DNA of 64,000 nucleotides from Prosthecobacter gellanilyticus (lineage in GTDB: Bacteria; Verrucomicrobiota; Verrucomicrobiia; Verrucomicrobiales; Verrucomicrobiaceae), in contig NZ_BKAG01000007.1 of assembly GCF_007992435.1 (NCBI RefSeq), forward strand, positions 124,001 through 188,000, given 5' to 3'. Shown in pieces: positions 1 through 8,976 of this stretch. The notes under the pieces were generated by a model. It was not told the origin of the DNA and searched no databases. It worked only from the letters and a program-made list of their open reading frames with translations. Numbering within the stretch: position 1 is the first letter of the stretch; every line of letters begins with the position of its first letter. A program made the translations under genes and the position numbers.

Positions 1-295
1 TGAGCAGGACGTTCTTGTCCTTGAGGAGATCGGCGGGTTGCAACGAGTCGAGACCGGCGGCTCGCGCCGCGAAGCCTCGACCCGTTGCTTCCCTGGCCAG
101 CCGCTTGGCCAAACTTTCTGCATTGCCGCTCTGGCTGCCGAAGGCGATGAGGAGCGGGCGTTTTGCCTCCGCAGGAGCAGCAGCCACAGCTGCCGCGCCA
201 CCACGGCTGAGGACACCGGCGAGGAAGCCATTGAGCCAGAAGCGTTGCTCGGCGGTGAAGGGGGCGTTTTCAGGAATGAGCGGGACGTGTGTCAT
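1..295 (-). CDS. CysJ-type flavodoxin-domain reductase, N-terminal part (runs off window)
   Basis: The first 98 codons of a minus-strand gene lie here, and the rest is beyond the left edge. The ATG is at 295. The protein starts [13 protein letters not shown] and carries the stretch [13 protein letters not shown], seen near the start of sulfite-reductase flavoprotein alpha subunits. It then has a flavodoxin FMN-binding loop, [17 protein letters not shown], at about residues 53-69. The family passes electrons from NADPH through FAD and FMN to a partner reductase. As the last visible gene of the nitrate locus it could feed nitrate, nitrite or sulfite reduction. The partner enzyme is not in the window, so the substrate is inference. 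The 24-bp gap to the kinase-phosphatase gene suggests co-transcription. Confidence 0.75.
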   Translation of the reverse strand, partial: MTHVPLIPENAPFTAEQRFWLNGFLAGVLSRGGAAAVAAAPAEAKRPLLIAFGSQSGNAESLAKRLAREATGRGFAARAAGLDSLQPADLLKDKNVLL

Positions 296-319
296 GACAA
301 GAAAAGGAGGGACTAACAA

Positions 320-1951
320 TCAATGCGTGGAGATGAGCTTCAGGAGCAGGATCAGGTTGGCGATGAGCAGCAGGAAAAAGCCCACTTTGTAGAAGCGTGG
401 TGAGATGCGCTCCACGAGCGGGGTGGCATGCTCGAAGAAAGGTTGAACCTTCGCTGGATTGCGCAGGTCATGGAGAAGCTCGGAGTAGTGCTGGTAGCGG
501 CGCTCCGGGCTGATGGTGATGGCGCGGCGCACGACCGTCTCAAGCCAGGGCGGCACGTTCGGGTTCAGCTTGGTGAGTCCGCGAGCAGGGGAGAAAACGG
601 GCGTCTGGAAGCGCTCGATCTCGCCATAGGGAAGCTTGCGCGTGAGTGCCTGATACAGCGTGACACCGATGGCGAAGATCTCCGTGCGCTCGCTGATCGG
701 CGCGCCGTGGAAACGCTCGGGCGCGAGATAGCTGGCCGTGCCGGCGCGTGACGAGATGGAGAAGAGCTCCACCGCGCTGCCGAGATCCACGAGCTTGAAG
801 GTGAGGCGTGCATAGTCCCCGGCGCACAGGATGTTCTCCGGCTTGATGTCACCATGGGCGAGATCAAGGCGCAGCAGAGTTTGCGAGGCTTCGGCAAGGA
901 AGTGACCCAGCGCGAGCGCGGAGTCCACGGAGAGCAGACGCTCACGCAGCACCGAGCAAAGGCTGGGTGCGTCCACGAACTCCATCACATAGTAACGCAG
1001 CGTCTGCCCGGCAGGCTCGTGAGAGCGCACGAAGTGCTCAGTCTGTACACGGGTGGCGTTCCAGGCCTCGCGCACAAACGCATTCAGATGTGGTTCGCTG
1101 CTGGTGGCTTCCACGGGGGCGAACTTGATGACCACGCGCTGATGCTCCTTCTCTGCGAGCCACACGCGGTCTGTGCCCTGGAAGCTGCGAATGAGTTCGT
1201 AACCGTCGATGACCTGGCCTTTGGCCAGTGTTTCAGGGATCGTGAGGGCACGCTCGCTCATGGCACGGAGTTGACCGGTTTTCTGAATGTCGAGCACGAC
1301 CGCGCTGATGTCATCCATGGTTTCCGTCTTCGCGTGAAGCAGGGCACTGTGAACGAGGCTGCGGGCGCTGCTGCGCTGGCGCAGAGCGTTGTCGATCTGC
1401 TCCGGCTCGAGATGGTTGCTGAGACCATCAGAGCAGAGCAGGGCCACATCACCGTCCTCGAGGTCGATGTGGAAGACATTCGGAGTGGTCTCCTCGGTCA
1501 TGCCCAGCGCGCGGGTCAGCATGTTGCGCTGATCGTCGTCGACATGGTCTTCAGAGAGCGTGAACAGGCGGTCATTCCGCCAGAGGGAGATGCGCGAGTC
1601 ACCGAGGTTCACGCCATAGAGGCGGTTCCCTTCGATGACAGCCGCGGCGAGCGTGGAGACCATCTCAGGCCGCTCATAGCGGGCAATGGACTCCTGGTAA
1701 AAGGAGCGGTTGAGGATGCGTGTGAACTCGGTCAGAGCACGGGGCGGATCCCAGGAGCGCGGGCGGGCGCTGTAGTTCTCGATCAGCGTGGAGACCGCCC
1801 TCTGAGCTGCTTCACGTGCCGGAGTGCCGGTGCCAGCACCATCACAGAGCACCGCGATCACCGTCTGGTCCCAGGCACGCACGGCGAAGGCATCGGAGGA
1901 GGGATCTCCTTCGTTGCGCGGCAGGCCGAAACTGGTGCTGAGGACTTTCAC
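320..1951 (-). CDS. Bifunctional PP2C phosphatase / Ser-Thr protein kinase, membrane-anchored
   Basis: This 543-residue fusion has two domains. Residues 1-225 form a PP2C phosphatase with metal-binding motifs CDGAGTGT, NLGDSRISLW, LLCSDGLSNHL and DDISAVVLD. Residues about 245-510 form a protein kinase with VVIKFAP (ATP lysine), HGDIKPEN near residue 363 and LVDLGSA in place of DFG. The glycine loop is weak (SFQGTDRVWLAE). A hydrophobic segment at about residues 520-540 (FFLLLIANLILLLKLI) anchors the protein, so both domains should face the cytoplasm. It sits 52 bp downstream of the nitrate permease gene. Similar fusions are known beside nitrate transporter genes in pseudomonads, so a role in regulating nitrate uptake or reduction is likely, but the target is unknown. 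Confidence 0.88.
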   Translation of the reverse strand: MKVLSTSFGLPRNEGDPSSDAFAVRAWDQTVIAVLCDGAGTGTPAREAAQRAVSTLIENYSARPRSWDPPRALTEFTRILNRSFYQESIARYERPEMVSTLAAAVIEGNRLYGVNLGDSRISLWRNDRLFTLSEDHVDDDQRNMLTRALGMTEETTPNVFHIDLEDGDVALLCSDGLSNHLEPEQIDNALRQRSSARSLVHSALLHAKTETMDDISAVVLDIQKTGQLRAMSERALTIPETLAKGQVIDGYELIRSFQGTDRVWLAEKEHQRVVIKFAPVEATSSEPHLNAFVREAWNATRVQTEHFVRSHEPAGQTLRYYVMEFVDAPSLCSVLRERLLSVDSALALGHFLAEASQTLLRLDLAHGDIKPENILCAGDYARLTFKLVDLGSAVELFSISSRAGTASYLAPERFHGAPISERTEIFAIGVTLYQALTRKLPYGEIERFQTPVFSPARGLTKLNPNVPPWLETVVRRAITISPERRYQHYSELLHDLRNPAKVQPFFEHATPLVERISPRFYKVGFFLLLIANLILLLKLISTH

Positions 1952-2003
1952 GAGTGTGTGCTTTGTTAAGAAAAGGTCGTTAGGCGTGGATACGGCGGAT
2001 TAA

Positions 2004-3209
2004 TCAGATGCGGGCCTCGGCGATGGCACCCCAGGTTGTGCGCCAGCGGGTCTTCACGAGGCTGAGACCGATGAGAGCCAGCATGCAGAGGCCAGAGAAG
2101 GCGAGGATGCCGATGAGATAACTTCCTGTTAGGCCTTTCGAGTAGCCCAGCGAACTGGCGAGCATGAAGCCACCGAGACCACCACCGCAGCCGACGAGGC
2201 CGGTCATGACACCGATGTCCTTCGCGAAGCGCTGAGGCAGGAGCTGGAAGACCGAACCATTCGCCATGCCAAAGGCGCCGGAGGCGAGGAAGAAACCGAC
2301 GGCGCAGAGCACGATGCTGTGAGCGAAAGCGGCGAGGCAGAGGGAGAGCGCTGCGACCACATAGAGGATGTTCAGCGCACGGATGCCACCGAGACGATCT
2401 GCAATGGCACCACCGACCGGGCGGCCGAGAGCACCGATGAGCGTGCAACCTGCGGCCCAGGTGCCAGCTTCCACCGCGGTGAGCCCGAACTCCGAGGTGA
2501 AGTAGATGATGAGGGAGGCGGCGAGACCGGAGAAGCCACCGAAGCTGATGGTGTAGAAGAAGCAGAACCAGTGCGCGTCACGCTCCTTGAGCAGATTGAC
2601 GTAGTCTTTGAGCGTCTTCTTTTTCACCTGCACAGGCGCTTCTTTGGAGAAGACACAATAGGCGATGAACACAAGCACCAGCGGGATGAGCGCAAAACCG
2701 AAAACGGAGGGCCAGCCATAAGCGGCGGCGAGACGAGGAGCGAGGAGGGAATCAATCACCACGCCGACATTGCCAGCGCCTGCGAGACCCATGACCACGC
2801 CCTGCATCTGCGGCGGATACCAGCGGCCTGCCTGGGGGAGTGCCACGGCGAAGCTGGCCCCGGCGACGCCGAGGACCACGCCGAGCATGAGGGTGTGGGA
2901 AAACTGATGCAGGCCGGTGAACCAGGCCACCGTCATGCCCGCCATGACGATCAACTGGGCGACGATGCCGGTGTTCTTGGCTCCGATCCGGTCCACCAGC
3001 ATTCCGAGCAGGATGCGGATGAAGGCTCCGGAGAGATAGGGGACCGCAACCATGAGACCCTTTTGCTGGGGAGTGAGGCCGAGCGTCTGACCAATCTGCG
3101 CACCCAGGGCGCCGAGGATGGTCCAGACCATGAAGCTGACGTCGAAATAGAGAAATGAGGTGAGCAGGGTGGGCCAGTGGCCGGAGGATTTGAGGGCGGA
3201 GAGTTTCAT
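2004..3209 (-). CDS. nasA: Major facilitator nitrate/nitrite transporter (NasA/NarK type)
   Basis: This 401-residue inner-membrane protein has about 12 hydrophobic helices and imports nitrate and/or nitrite. Family evidence includes two glycine-rich nitrate-signature-like stretches, GLAGAGNVGVVIDS at about residues 144-157 and GLVGCGGGLGGFML at about 340-353. The MFS loop motif DRIGAKNTG appears near residue 73 and a related loop, DRLGGIRAL, in the second half. It lies between the porin gene and the kinase-phosphatase gene and has the same orientation as the ABC nitrate transporter, so the cell encodes two inner-membrane routes in one cluster. Direction (uptake or nitrite export) cannot be read from sequence, but the assimilation context favours uptake. 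Confidence 0.9.
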   Translation of the reverse strand: MKLSALKSSGHWPTLLTSFLYFDVSFMVWTILGALGAQIGQTLGLTPQQKGLMVAVPYLSGAFIRILLGMLVDRIGAKNTGIVAQLIVMAGMTVAWFTGLHQFSHTLMLGVVLGVAGASFAVALPQAGRWYPPQMQGVVMGLAGAGNVGVVIDSLLAPRLAAAYGWPSVFGFALIPLVLVFIAYCVFSKEAPVQVKKKTLKDYVNLLKERDAHWFCFFYTISFGGFSGLAASLIIYFTSEFGLTAVEAGTWAAGCTLIGALGRPVGGAIADRLGGIRALNILYVVAALSLCLAAFAHSIVLCAVGFFLASGAFGMANGSVFQLLPQRFAKDIGVMTGLVGCGGGLGGFMLASSLGYSKGLTGSYLIGILAFSGLCMLALIGLSLVKTRWRTTWGAIAEARI

Positions 3210-3325
3210 TCGGGGGCGATGTGGAACTGCCTCGTTTAATTAGCCGCCTGCATGCCAAGTCCGGGTGCTCTCATTGCAAGTTCCGTGAATCTTTTCTTTG
3301 ATATCCATGAACATTCCTCATGTGA

Positions 3326-3397
3326 AAAGGGCGGGAGTCCGCGGGCATTAGACGCTGTTTGGTCGCGCCCGACGCTTGGTGTGCGGATCCCGCCCTT
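3326..3397. other. Long-armed inverted repeat downstream of the porin gene
   Basis: The arms AAGGGCGGGAGTCCGC and GCGGATCCCGCCCTT can pair over about 15 positions with one bulge, around a loop of roughly 40 bases. It lies in the 215-bp gap between the porin stop (3425) and the nasA start (3209), read on the minus strand. There is no clear T-run, so it is not a convincing intrinsic terminator. It may be a processing or stability hairpin that separates porin from nasA expression. Confidence 0.4.
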
Positions 3398-3424
3398 CTC
3401 GATGAGGGTCAGTGGATCAGGGGA

Positions 3425-4819
3425 TTAGAAGTCGAACTGAAGCTGGACGTAACCGAAGTGCGCGTTGTCGGAAGCGCCGGTCTGGGCCAGGTAATCGCCT
3501 GCAAGGAAGAAGCTGTAACCGGTCTGGAGGGCCACGTGCGGGTTAAACTTGTAGATCGCCGTGATGTCGAACTCCTGGCCGCGATACTTGTCAGCACTGC
3601 GTGCGGCTGCGTTCACCGGACGCACGCGCGTCTGGTTGTTCACCCGGCGCCAGGCGTCACCGCTGTCAGCATTCCAGTAGATGTGGTAGTCCAGCATGAC
3701 CTTCAGCTTGGCCGTGGGCATGAAGCTGACGTTGAGCTGCGGGTTGTGCATGTTCGACCAGGCCGTGGTGTCCATGTAACCATAGAAAAGATGGTTAGTC
3801 GGATACAGGTTCTGGAAGGTATTCACGTCACCGTCAGCCAGGCTGTCGTCACCGGTGGCGTAGTTGTATTGCAGACCCACGCGTGGCTTCCACGAGTGCT
3901 TGATGTTATACCCCACACCCCAGTGGCCGGCGAAGGCGCTGAGATCACGGCCGGACACCTTGCCTGTCTGATAGGCCATCTCGACTTCGTAGTCGAAACC
4001 GCCGAGCTTCTTTGGATCCCCTTTCCACAGGGTGCCAAAGGTGTAGAAGCTGCTATCGCCGCGACGAGCGCCGAAGTCAGCATTCCCCTGGTCACTTTTG
4101 TGGAAGGCGTAGAAGTCCGTGGTGGTGTTGATGGGGATGAACTGGGTGGACAGGTAGGCACCGCTGAAGATCGAGTCCTGGTTGTTCTGGTTGTCGAAGG
4201 CCTGGGACACGTTCCACTCGTGATCCTTGAAGGTCACAGGGCTGGAGGTGAAGAGGTCGAGCGCCCATGTCTTGGTGGCATAACGAAGTTTGATGGCATC
4301 AAACGTGCGCGCCTGGTTCAACCACTCGAGCGGACCCACGAGACGCTGGTCCCCATAACTGAGGAACTGACGACCCACGGTGGCGCTGAAGCCTTTCTTG
4401 ATGTCACCGAGCTGGACGTAGGCCTTCAGGATGTCAAAGTTGTCATCACCTTCAGCGCCGAAGCTGCCGGGGCTGCCGATGTCGTTGTTACGGCTGCCGC
4501 CGAGTTCGCGGACATCCTGGCCCTGGACGTAAATCTTGAGCCAGTCAGTCATCTGATAACCGAGGCCGAGACGAAAGCGCTGGAGCAGCCAGGTGGCGTC
4601 TTGCGGGCTGTTGACCGCGCTGTTGAAGTCAAAGTTATTCTCGCGGCCTTCGAAGCGCATTTTCTCCTGGATGTCGACGGTGAGCTTGCCGTCGAAGAAG
4701 GTGATGGGCGCGTAACCGGGAGGTGGGAAGGGAGCGGGAGCTGCTGGCTTTTCAGCAGGAGCGCCTGCGAAAGCAAGCGATGCCGATGCGAGCAGTAAGA
4801 GAGCAGTGGGTTTCATCAC
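3425..4819 (-). CDS. Outer-membrane beta-barrel porin, alginate-export-like family
   Basis: This 464-residue protein starts with a signal peptide (MMKPTALLLLASASLAFAGA) followed by a Pro/Ala-rich linker. The remainder shows alternating aromatic/polar strands typical of a barrel (for example RFRLGLGYQMTDWLKIYVQG and FDYEVEMAYQTGKVSG) and ends FGYVQLQFDF, with the terminal phenylalanine used for barrel insertion. Overall it resembles the alginate-export (AlgE-like) porin family common in Planctomycetes and Verrucomicrobia. Sitting between the ABC transporter and the MFS permease, it probably brings nitrate or other small anions across the outer membrane. That substrate is inferred from context only. 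Either of two adjacent Met codons could be the start. Confidence 0.8.
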   Translation of the reverse strand: MMKPTALLLLASASLAFAGAPAEKPAAPAPFPPPGYAPITFFDGKLTVDIQEKMRFEGRENNFDFNSAVNSPQDATWLLQRFRLGLGYQMTDWLKIYVQGQDVRELGGSRNNDIGSPGSFGAEGDDNFDILKAYVQLGDIKKGFSATVGRQFLSYGDQRLVGPLEWLNQARTFDAIKLRYATKTWALDLFTSSPVTFKDHEWNVSQAFDNQNNQDSIFSGAYLSTQFIPINTTTDFYAFHKSDQGNADFGARRGDSSFYTFGTLWKGDPKKLGGFDYEVEMAYQTGKVSGRDLSAFAGHWGVGYNIKHSWKPRVGLQYNYATGDDSLADGDVNTFQNLYPTNHLFYGYMDTTAWSNMHNPQLNVSFMPTAKLKVMLDYHIYWNADSGDAWRRVNNQTRVRPVNAAARSADKYRGQEFDITAIYKFNPHVALQTGYSFFLAGDYLAQTGASDNAHFGYVQLQFDF

Positions 4820-4866
4820 GGGTGGTGTGTTGTTGCGTTGAGGTGCTGTTGGTGTTGGGGGTTCGG

Positions 4867-5754
4867 CTACGCGGCGGCGGTAGGGAAAGGGAGGGCGGGT
4901 CCGTGGGTGGCGAGCTCCGCGGCCATGTCGGGAGATGGCTTGAAGGAGGGCTCGCGACTCGGACGGATGTGGGAGCGGTCGTTGAGGAAGGTGATGAGGT
5001 GCTCGCGCAGCTCGTAGTAGCGCGGGTCTTCCATGATCTCCTTGCGGTTGCGTGGCCGCTCGAAGGGGATGTTCAGGATATCTCCGACTTCGGCCTCGGG
5101 ACCATCCGTCATCATCACGACGCGGTCGGAGAGAAAGATGGCCTCATCCACATCATGGGTGACCATGAGCGTGGTGATGCGGTTGCGGCGCCAGAGTTCC
5201 AGAAGCACTTCCTGAAGCTCGTAACGAGTGAGGGAGTCCAGCATGCCAAAGGGTTCGTCGAGCAGCAGCATCTTTGGCTGCAGCGCGAAGGCGCGGGCGA
5301 TGCCAACACGCTGGCGCATGCCCTGGGAGAGCTCGCCCGGAAACTTGTGCATGGCATCCGCGAGACCGACGATGCTGAGGTAATACTCCGCCATCTGGCG
5401 GCGCTCCTGCCTGCTGGCCGTGAAGTAAACTTGGTTAACGCCGAGCATGACGTTTTCAAAGGCGCTCATCCATGGCAGCAGGCAGGGGGACTGGAAGACG
5501 ATGCCGCGATCCGGACCCGGGCCGCTGGCTTCACGACCGGCGAGGATCATGTTGCCCTTGCTCAGGTCACTCAAGCCCGCGACCATCATGAGCACGGTGC
5601 TCTTGCCGCAGCCAGAGTGGCCGATGAGCGTGGCGAACTCGCCCTCCTTCAGCTTCAGATTGAAGTCTTTGACGATGGTGGCCGGGCCTTTGGGAGTGTC
5701 GTAAGTCTTCCAGAGACGATCCAGCTCCAGCATTTTGGGATTGGGAACACTCAT
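4867..5754 (-). CDS. nrtD: Nitrate ABC transporter ATP-binding protein (NrtD-like)
   Basis: This 295-residue ATPase has Walker [10 protein letters not shown] (about residues 44-52), the Q-loop FQSPCLLPW, signature [14 protein letters not shown], Walker [14 protein letters not shown] and H-loop VTHDVDEAI. The proline-rich Q-loop region and the DEPFGMLD motif match the nitrate/sulfonate/taurine subgroup. It lacks the solute-binding C-terminal domain of NrtC and has only a 60-residue variable tail. Its ATG overlaps the stop of the neighbouring ATPase gene by 4 bases (ATGA), so translation is probably coupled. The two ATPases likely form a heterodimer that powers NrtB. Confidence 0.88.
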   Translation of the reverse strand: MSVPNPKMLELDRLWKTYDTPKGPATIVKDFNLKLKEGEFATLIGHSGCGKSTVLMMVAGLSDLSKGNMILAGREASGPGPDRGIVFQSPCLLPWMSAFENVMLGVNQVYFTASRQERRQMAEYYLSIVGLADAMHKFPGELSQGMRQRVGIARAFALQPKMLLLDEPFGMLDSLTRYELQEVLLELWRRNRITTLMVTHDVDEAIFLSDRVVMMTDGPEAEVGDILNIPFERPRNRKEIMEDPRYYELREHLITFLNDRSHIRPSREPSFKPSPDMAAELATHGPALPFPTAAA

Positions 5755-6674
5755 ACAGCCACCTCCACTTCTTCACGCTTGTTGTCGGAGCGGCGCTTGG
5801 GTCCGCGGCGGTTCAGGAATTCGAGGCTGTTCACCGTGGTCAGGTCTTCAGGCAGGATGTCAGGCAGGGAGAGCTTCACGCTGGTCTTGGATTTGGATTT
5901 CCCCTTGGCATCCAGAAGTGTGTTGATGAGCTGTGCGCGCAGCTTCTTGAACTTAGGATCGTGGTTCAACGTCTTGCGGTCACGCGGACGCTCGAGATCC
6001 ACCAGGATTGGTTCGCCCAGAGTCGCCGCTGGTGATGTGGGCAGCAGCGGGATCACACGGTCGGCCAGCAGCAGCGCTTCATCAGGATCATTGGTGATCC
6101 ACAGCACGGTGGTGAGGTTCTCGCGCCAGATCTCGCTGATCTCATCCTGAATGGTGGCACGCGTGAGGGCATCGAGCGCGCTGAGAGGCTCATCCAGCAG
6201 CAAGACTTTCGGCATCATGGCGAGTGTGCGTGCCACGGAAACACGCTGGCGCATGCCTCCGGAGAGCTCTTTCGGCAGCTTGTGGGCCGCAGGAGTGAGC
6301 TTCACCATGTCGATGTATTTCTTCACATGCTCCTTCCGCTGCTCCTTGGTCCAGTCTTTGAAGACTTCATCGACCGCGAGAGCGATATTTTCCGTGACGT
6401 TGAGCCATGGAAGCAGGGAGTAGTTTTGGAAGACGAGACCACGGTCAGGGCCTGGCTCCGTGATCTTCTTGCCTTCAATAGTGGCTTCACCGGAATCCGG
6501 CTTCACAAGCCCGGAGATCAGATTGATCAACGTGCTTTTGCCAGATCCGGAATAACCAACGATGACGACGAACTCGCCTTCTTCGAGCGAGAGATTAATA
6601 TCCTTGAGGACTTCAGAGCGGTTACCATTGTAGCCGTAACCCTTTGAAGCATTCTTGATCTCAATAAGCGGCAT
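5751..6674 (-). CDS. Second nitrate ABC transporter ATP-binding protein (NrtC/NrtD-like)
   Basis: This 307-residue ATPase has Walker [11 protein letters not shown]-loop [10 protein letters not shown], signature [15 protein letters not shown], Walker [14 protein letters not shown], and an H-loop read as ITNDPDEAL, where the usual histidine is replaced by asparagine. That substitution would weaken hydrolysis at one site and suggests an asymmetric heterodimer with the adjacent, canonical ATPase. Unlike cyanobacterial NrtC, no solute-binding domain is fused; the tail after about residue 250 is short and basic. It starts 19 bp after the nrtB stop and overlaps the next ATPase gene by 4 bp. Confidence 0.86.
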   Translation of the reverse strand: MPLIEIKNASKGYGYNGNRSEVLKDINLSLEEGEFVVIVGYSGSGKSTLINLISGLVKPDSGEATIEGKKITEPGPDRGLVFQNYSLLPWLNVTENIALAVDEVFKDWTKEQRKEHVKKYIDMVKLTPAAHKLPKELSGGMRQRVSVARTLAMMPKVLLLDEPLSALDALTRATIQDEISEIWRENLTTVLWITNDPDEALLLADRVIPLLPTSPAATLGEPILVDLERPRDRKTLNHDPKFKKLRAQLINTLLDAKGKSKSKTSVKLSLPDILPEDLTTVNSLEFLNRRGPKRRSDNKREEVEVAV

Positions 6675-6693
6675 ATTTTGATCAGGTGGAGGG

Positions 6694-7581
6694 TTAAGCT
6701 GTCTTGAAGCGGCCTTCGATCACACTCATGAGGCGGTCGAGGATGTAGCCGATGACGCCGATGGTGAGGATGCAGAGAATGATGTGGGCGTAGCTGTTGG
6801 CGTTGTATTGCTGCCAGAGGAAGCCACCCACTCCTGGACGTCCGGTGAGCATCTCCACAGCCACGATCACCAGCCAGGCGATGCCGAGGCTGAGGCGGAA
6901 ACCGGTGAACATGTAAGGCAGCGTGGCAGGCACGAGGACCTTCCAGAGCGTCTTCCACTTCGAGAGCTTCAGGACCTTCGCGACATTCAGATAGTCCACC
7001 GGCACAGCTCGCACGCCGACGGCGGTGTTCATGACCGTGGGCCACATGGCGCAGACGGCAATGGTGAAGAGCGCGGCGGCATCTGATGCACCAAAGGTGG
7101 TTCGGCCATCGCCGTTGACGATCTTCACACCACTGAAAAGGATCATGCCCAGCGGCAGCCAGGCGAGAGGGGAAACAGGACGCAGGACCTGGATCAGCGG
7201 ATCAAAGGCCATGGTAAACTTTTTGGAAAGGCCGAGGAAGAAGCCGATCGGTGTGCCAATGATGAGAGCGATGGCGTAACCCTGTGCCACCAGCACCAGT
7301 GACTCCCAGGTGAAGCGGAGGATGCCCTGGTCGAGCTCACCACGCTTGGCGAAAGGCTCGGTGATGTAGAGCTTGCTGGCCGTCCAGGTTTCCACCGGTG
7401 TGGGAAGGTCGGCGGAGAGGCCTTCACGCTTGGTGACCTTGATCTTGTCTCCGAAGTCATCGACCTTTTCAGTGATGACAGATTTGCCCGCGACCAGATA
7501 CCAGAAGAGGCAGGTCACAAGGATGGCTGCGAGCGGAAGGAAGAGGGCGTCGAGTTTGTATTTGTGGAGGAGGTGTTGCAT
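6694..7581 (-). CDS. nrtB: Nitrate ABC transporter permease (NrtB-like)
   Basis: This 295-residue inner-membrane permease of the NrtB/SsuC class has a first helix at about residues 15-32 ([20 protein letters not shown]) and a periplasmic segment. It then has about five more helices, with the cytoplasmic EAA-type loop near ...[18 protein letters not shown]. The long first loop (about residues 33-80) is larger than in many family members. It sits between the binding protein nrtA and the ATPases, which is the standard order. A hairpin in the nrtA-nrtB gap may lower its expression relative to the binding protein. Confidence 0.9.
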   Translation of the reverse strand: MQHLLHKYKLDALFLPLAAILVTCLFWYLVAGKSVITEKVDDFGDKIKVTKREGLSADLPTPVETWTASKLYITEPFAKRGELDQGILRFTWESLVLVAQGYAIALIIGTPIGFFLGLSKKFTMAFDPLIQVLRPVSPLAWLPLGMILFSGVKIVNGDGRTTFGASDAAALFTIAVCAMWPTVMNTAVGVRAVPVDYLNVAKVLKLSKWKTLWKVLVPATLPYMFTGFRLSLGIAWLVIVAVEMLTGRPGVGGFLWQQYNANSYAHIILCILTIGVIGYILDRLMSVIEGRFKTA

Positions 7582-7619
7582 GGGCGGCGGCTGTTCTTGG
7601 GCATGGACTCCCCGTGGCC

Positions 7620-7645
7620 CCGGCTGCGTGTTTCTTCACAGCCGG
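7620..7645 (-). terminator. Hairpin in the nrtA-nrtB gap
   Basis: CCGGCTG (7620-7626) and CAGCCGG (7639-7645) pair over 7 bp with a 12-base loop. It is just downstream of nrtA on the transcribed strand and has no T-run. Binding-protein genes often carry such an element to raise their mRNA level over the distal transporter genes. Here it is read as an attenuator or 3'-protecting stem, not a full terminator. Confidence 0.45.
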
Positions 7646-7683
7646 AGCTTTAGGGCGTTGAGGTCTCGGGGGAGAGAGGGGGA

Positions 7684-8976
7684 TTAACCTTTCATGGTCT
7701 TGACCGCGAAGGACGCGGCGTAAGCTTCGAGGTCGCCTTTGGGATCAAAGGTCACGCCGTCGAAGAGAGTCTCAGCGGCATCGCTGGCACCTCCGTGGGC
7801 ATAACCAATTTCCTTCATGGCTTCCTCATAGATATCGGCACGCATCACCTGCTTGGCCACGCCTTCATAGTCAGGCGCGCCTTCGGTGAAGCCCCAGCGG
7901 CGGAGCTGGGTGAGCCACCACTTGCCATACTTGGCCTGCGGGTAGTTGCAGTTACGATCACTGAAAATCATGTAGTTCGGGTCCTTGAACTTGCGTCCGT
8001 CACCCATGTTATACTTGCCCTGCAGACGGCCGAGGATGGTCTCAGGCGGGCAGTTGATGTAAGTGGCGGCGCTGACGATGTTTGCCTGCTCCTCGCGGTT
8101 CTCCATCTTGTCCAGCCAGACGCTGGCTTCATGGAGGGCTTTGAGCACGGCCTTGACGGTCTTCGGATTTTTGGCGGTGAACTCCTCGGTGAAGGCGCAG
8201 ACTTTTTCCGGATGATCCTTCCAGATGGCCTGGGTGGTGATGGCGGTATAACCAATGTCTTCAGCAATGGTCTTGGCGCCCCAGGGCTCGCCGACGCAGA
8301 AGCCATCCATTTTGCCAACCTTCATGTTAGCCACCATCTGCGGAGGCGGCACGGTGATGAGGGAGATGTCAGCACCTGCACCTGCGGCGTCGCCAGGATT
8401 GATCCCACCTGCGGCGAGGTAGTAGCGGGTCCACATGGCGTGCGTGCCAGGCGGGAAGGTCATCGCGAAGGTCAGAGGATTGCCCTTGGCCTTGGCTTCA
8501 TCGACGAAGGGCTTAAGAGCTTTCGGATCATCACCGACCTTGCCTTTGAAGGTGTTTGCCAGCGTGATGGCCTGGCCGTTGCGGTTCAGGATGAAGGGGG
8601 CGACCATGGGCTTCTTCGGCGCGCCGCCGAGGCCCATGGTGGAGGCGATGGGCATGCCTAACAACATGTGTGTTCCCTGGATGTCGCCGTTGGTCAGGGA
8701 GTCGCGGATGGCGGCCCAGCTGGCACCTTTGCTGACGGTGGAGTTGATGCCGTATTTTTTGAAGAGACCCTTCTCGTGAGCGACGACGATGCTGGAGCAG
8801 TCCGTGAGGGCGATGATGCCCAGCTTCACGTCCGGCATTTCCGGAGAGTCGTCCGCATAAGCAGAGCCGACCCAGCCGGCGGGCAGGCCGGAGAAGAGGG
8901 TGCCGAGACCGGCGTTGGCGCTGCGCTGGAGGAGGGTGCGGCGGGAAAGAGTGCCTGTGGTGGGGGAGGGTTTCAT
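7684..8976 (-). CDS. nrtA: Nitrate-binding protein of ABC transporter, Tat-exported (NrtA-like)
   Basis: This 430-residue solute-binding protein begins MKPSPTTGTLSRRTLLQRSA. The twin-arginine motif SRRTLLQ plus hydrophobic stretch indicates Tat export. The start at 8976 is chosen because it gives this signal and forms an ATGA overlap with the upstream gene; a longer reading adds 36 unlikely residues. Family motifs include LTDCSSIVVAHEKGLFKKYG, HAMWTRYYLAAGGINP, PPPQMVANMKVGKMDGFCVGEPW and WWLTQLRRWG. These resemble NrtA/CmpA, which bind nitrate or bicarbonate in the periplasm; nitrate is favoured by the neighbours. No lipobox is seen. Confidence 0.9.
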   Translation of the reverse strand: MKPSPTTGTLSRRTLLQRSANAGLGTLFSGLPAGWVGSAYADDSPEMPDVKLGIIALTDCSSIVVAHEKGLFKKYGINSTVSKGASWAAIRDSLTNGDIQGTHMLLGMPIASTMGLGGAPKKPMVAPFILNRNGQAITLANTFKGKVGDDPKALKPFVDEAKAKGNPLTFAMTFPPGTHAMWTRYYLAAGGINPGDAAGAGADISLITVPPPQMVANMKVGKMDGFCVGEPWGAKTIAEDIGYTAITTQAIWKDHPEKVCAFTEEFTAKNPKTVKAVLKALHEASVWLDKMENREEQANIVSAATYINCPPETILGRLQGKYNMGDGRKFKDPNYMIFSDRNCNYPQAKYGKWWLTQLRRWGFTEGAPDYEGVAKQVMRADIYEEAMKEIGYAHGGASDAAETLFDGVTFDPKGDLEAYAASFAVKTMKG

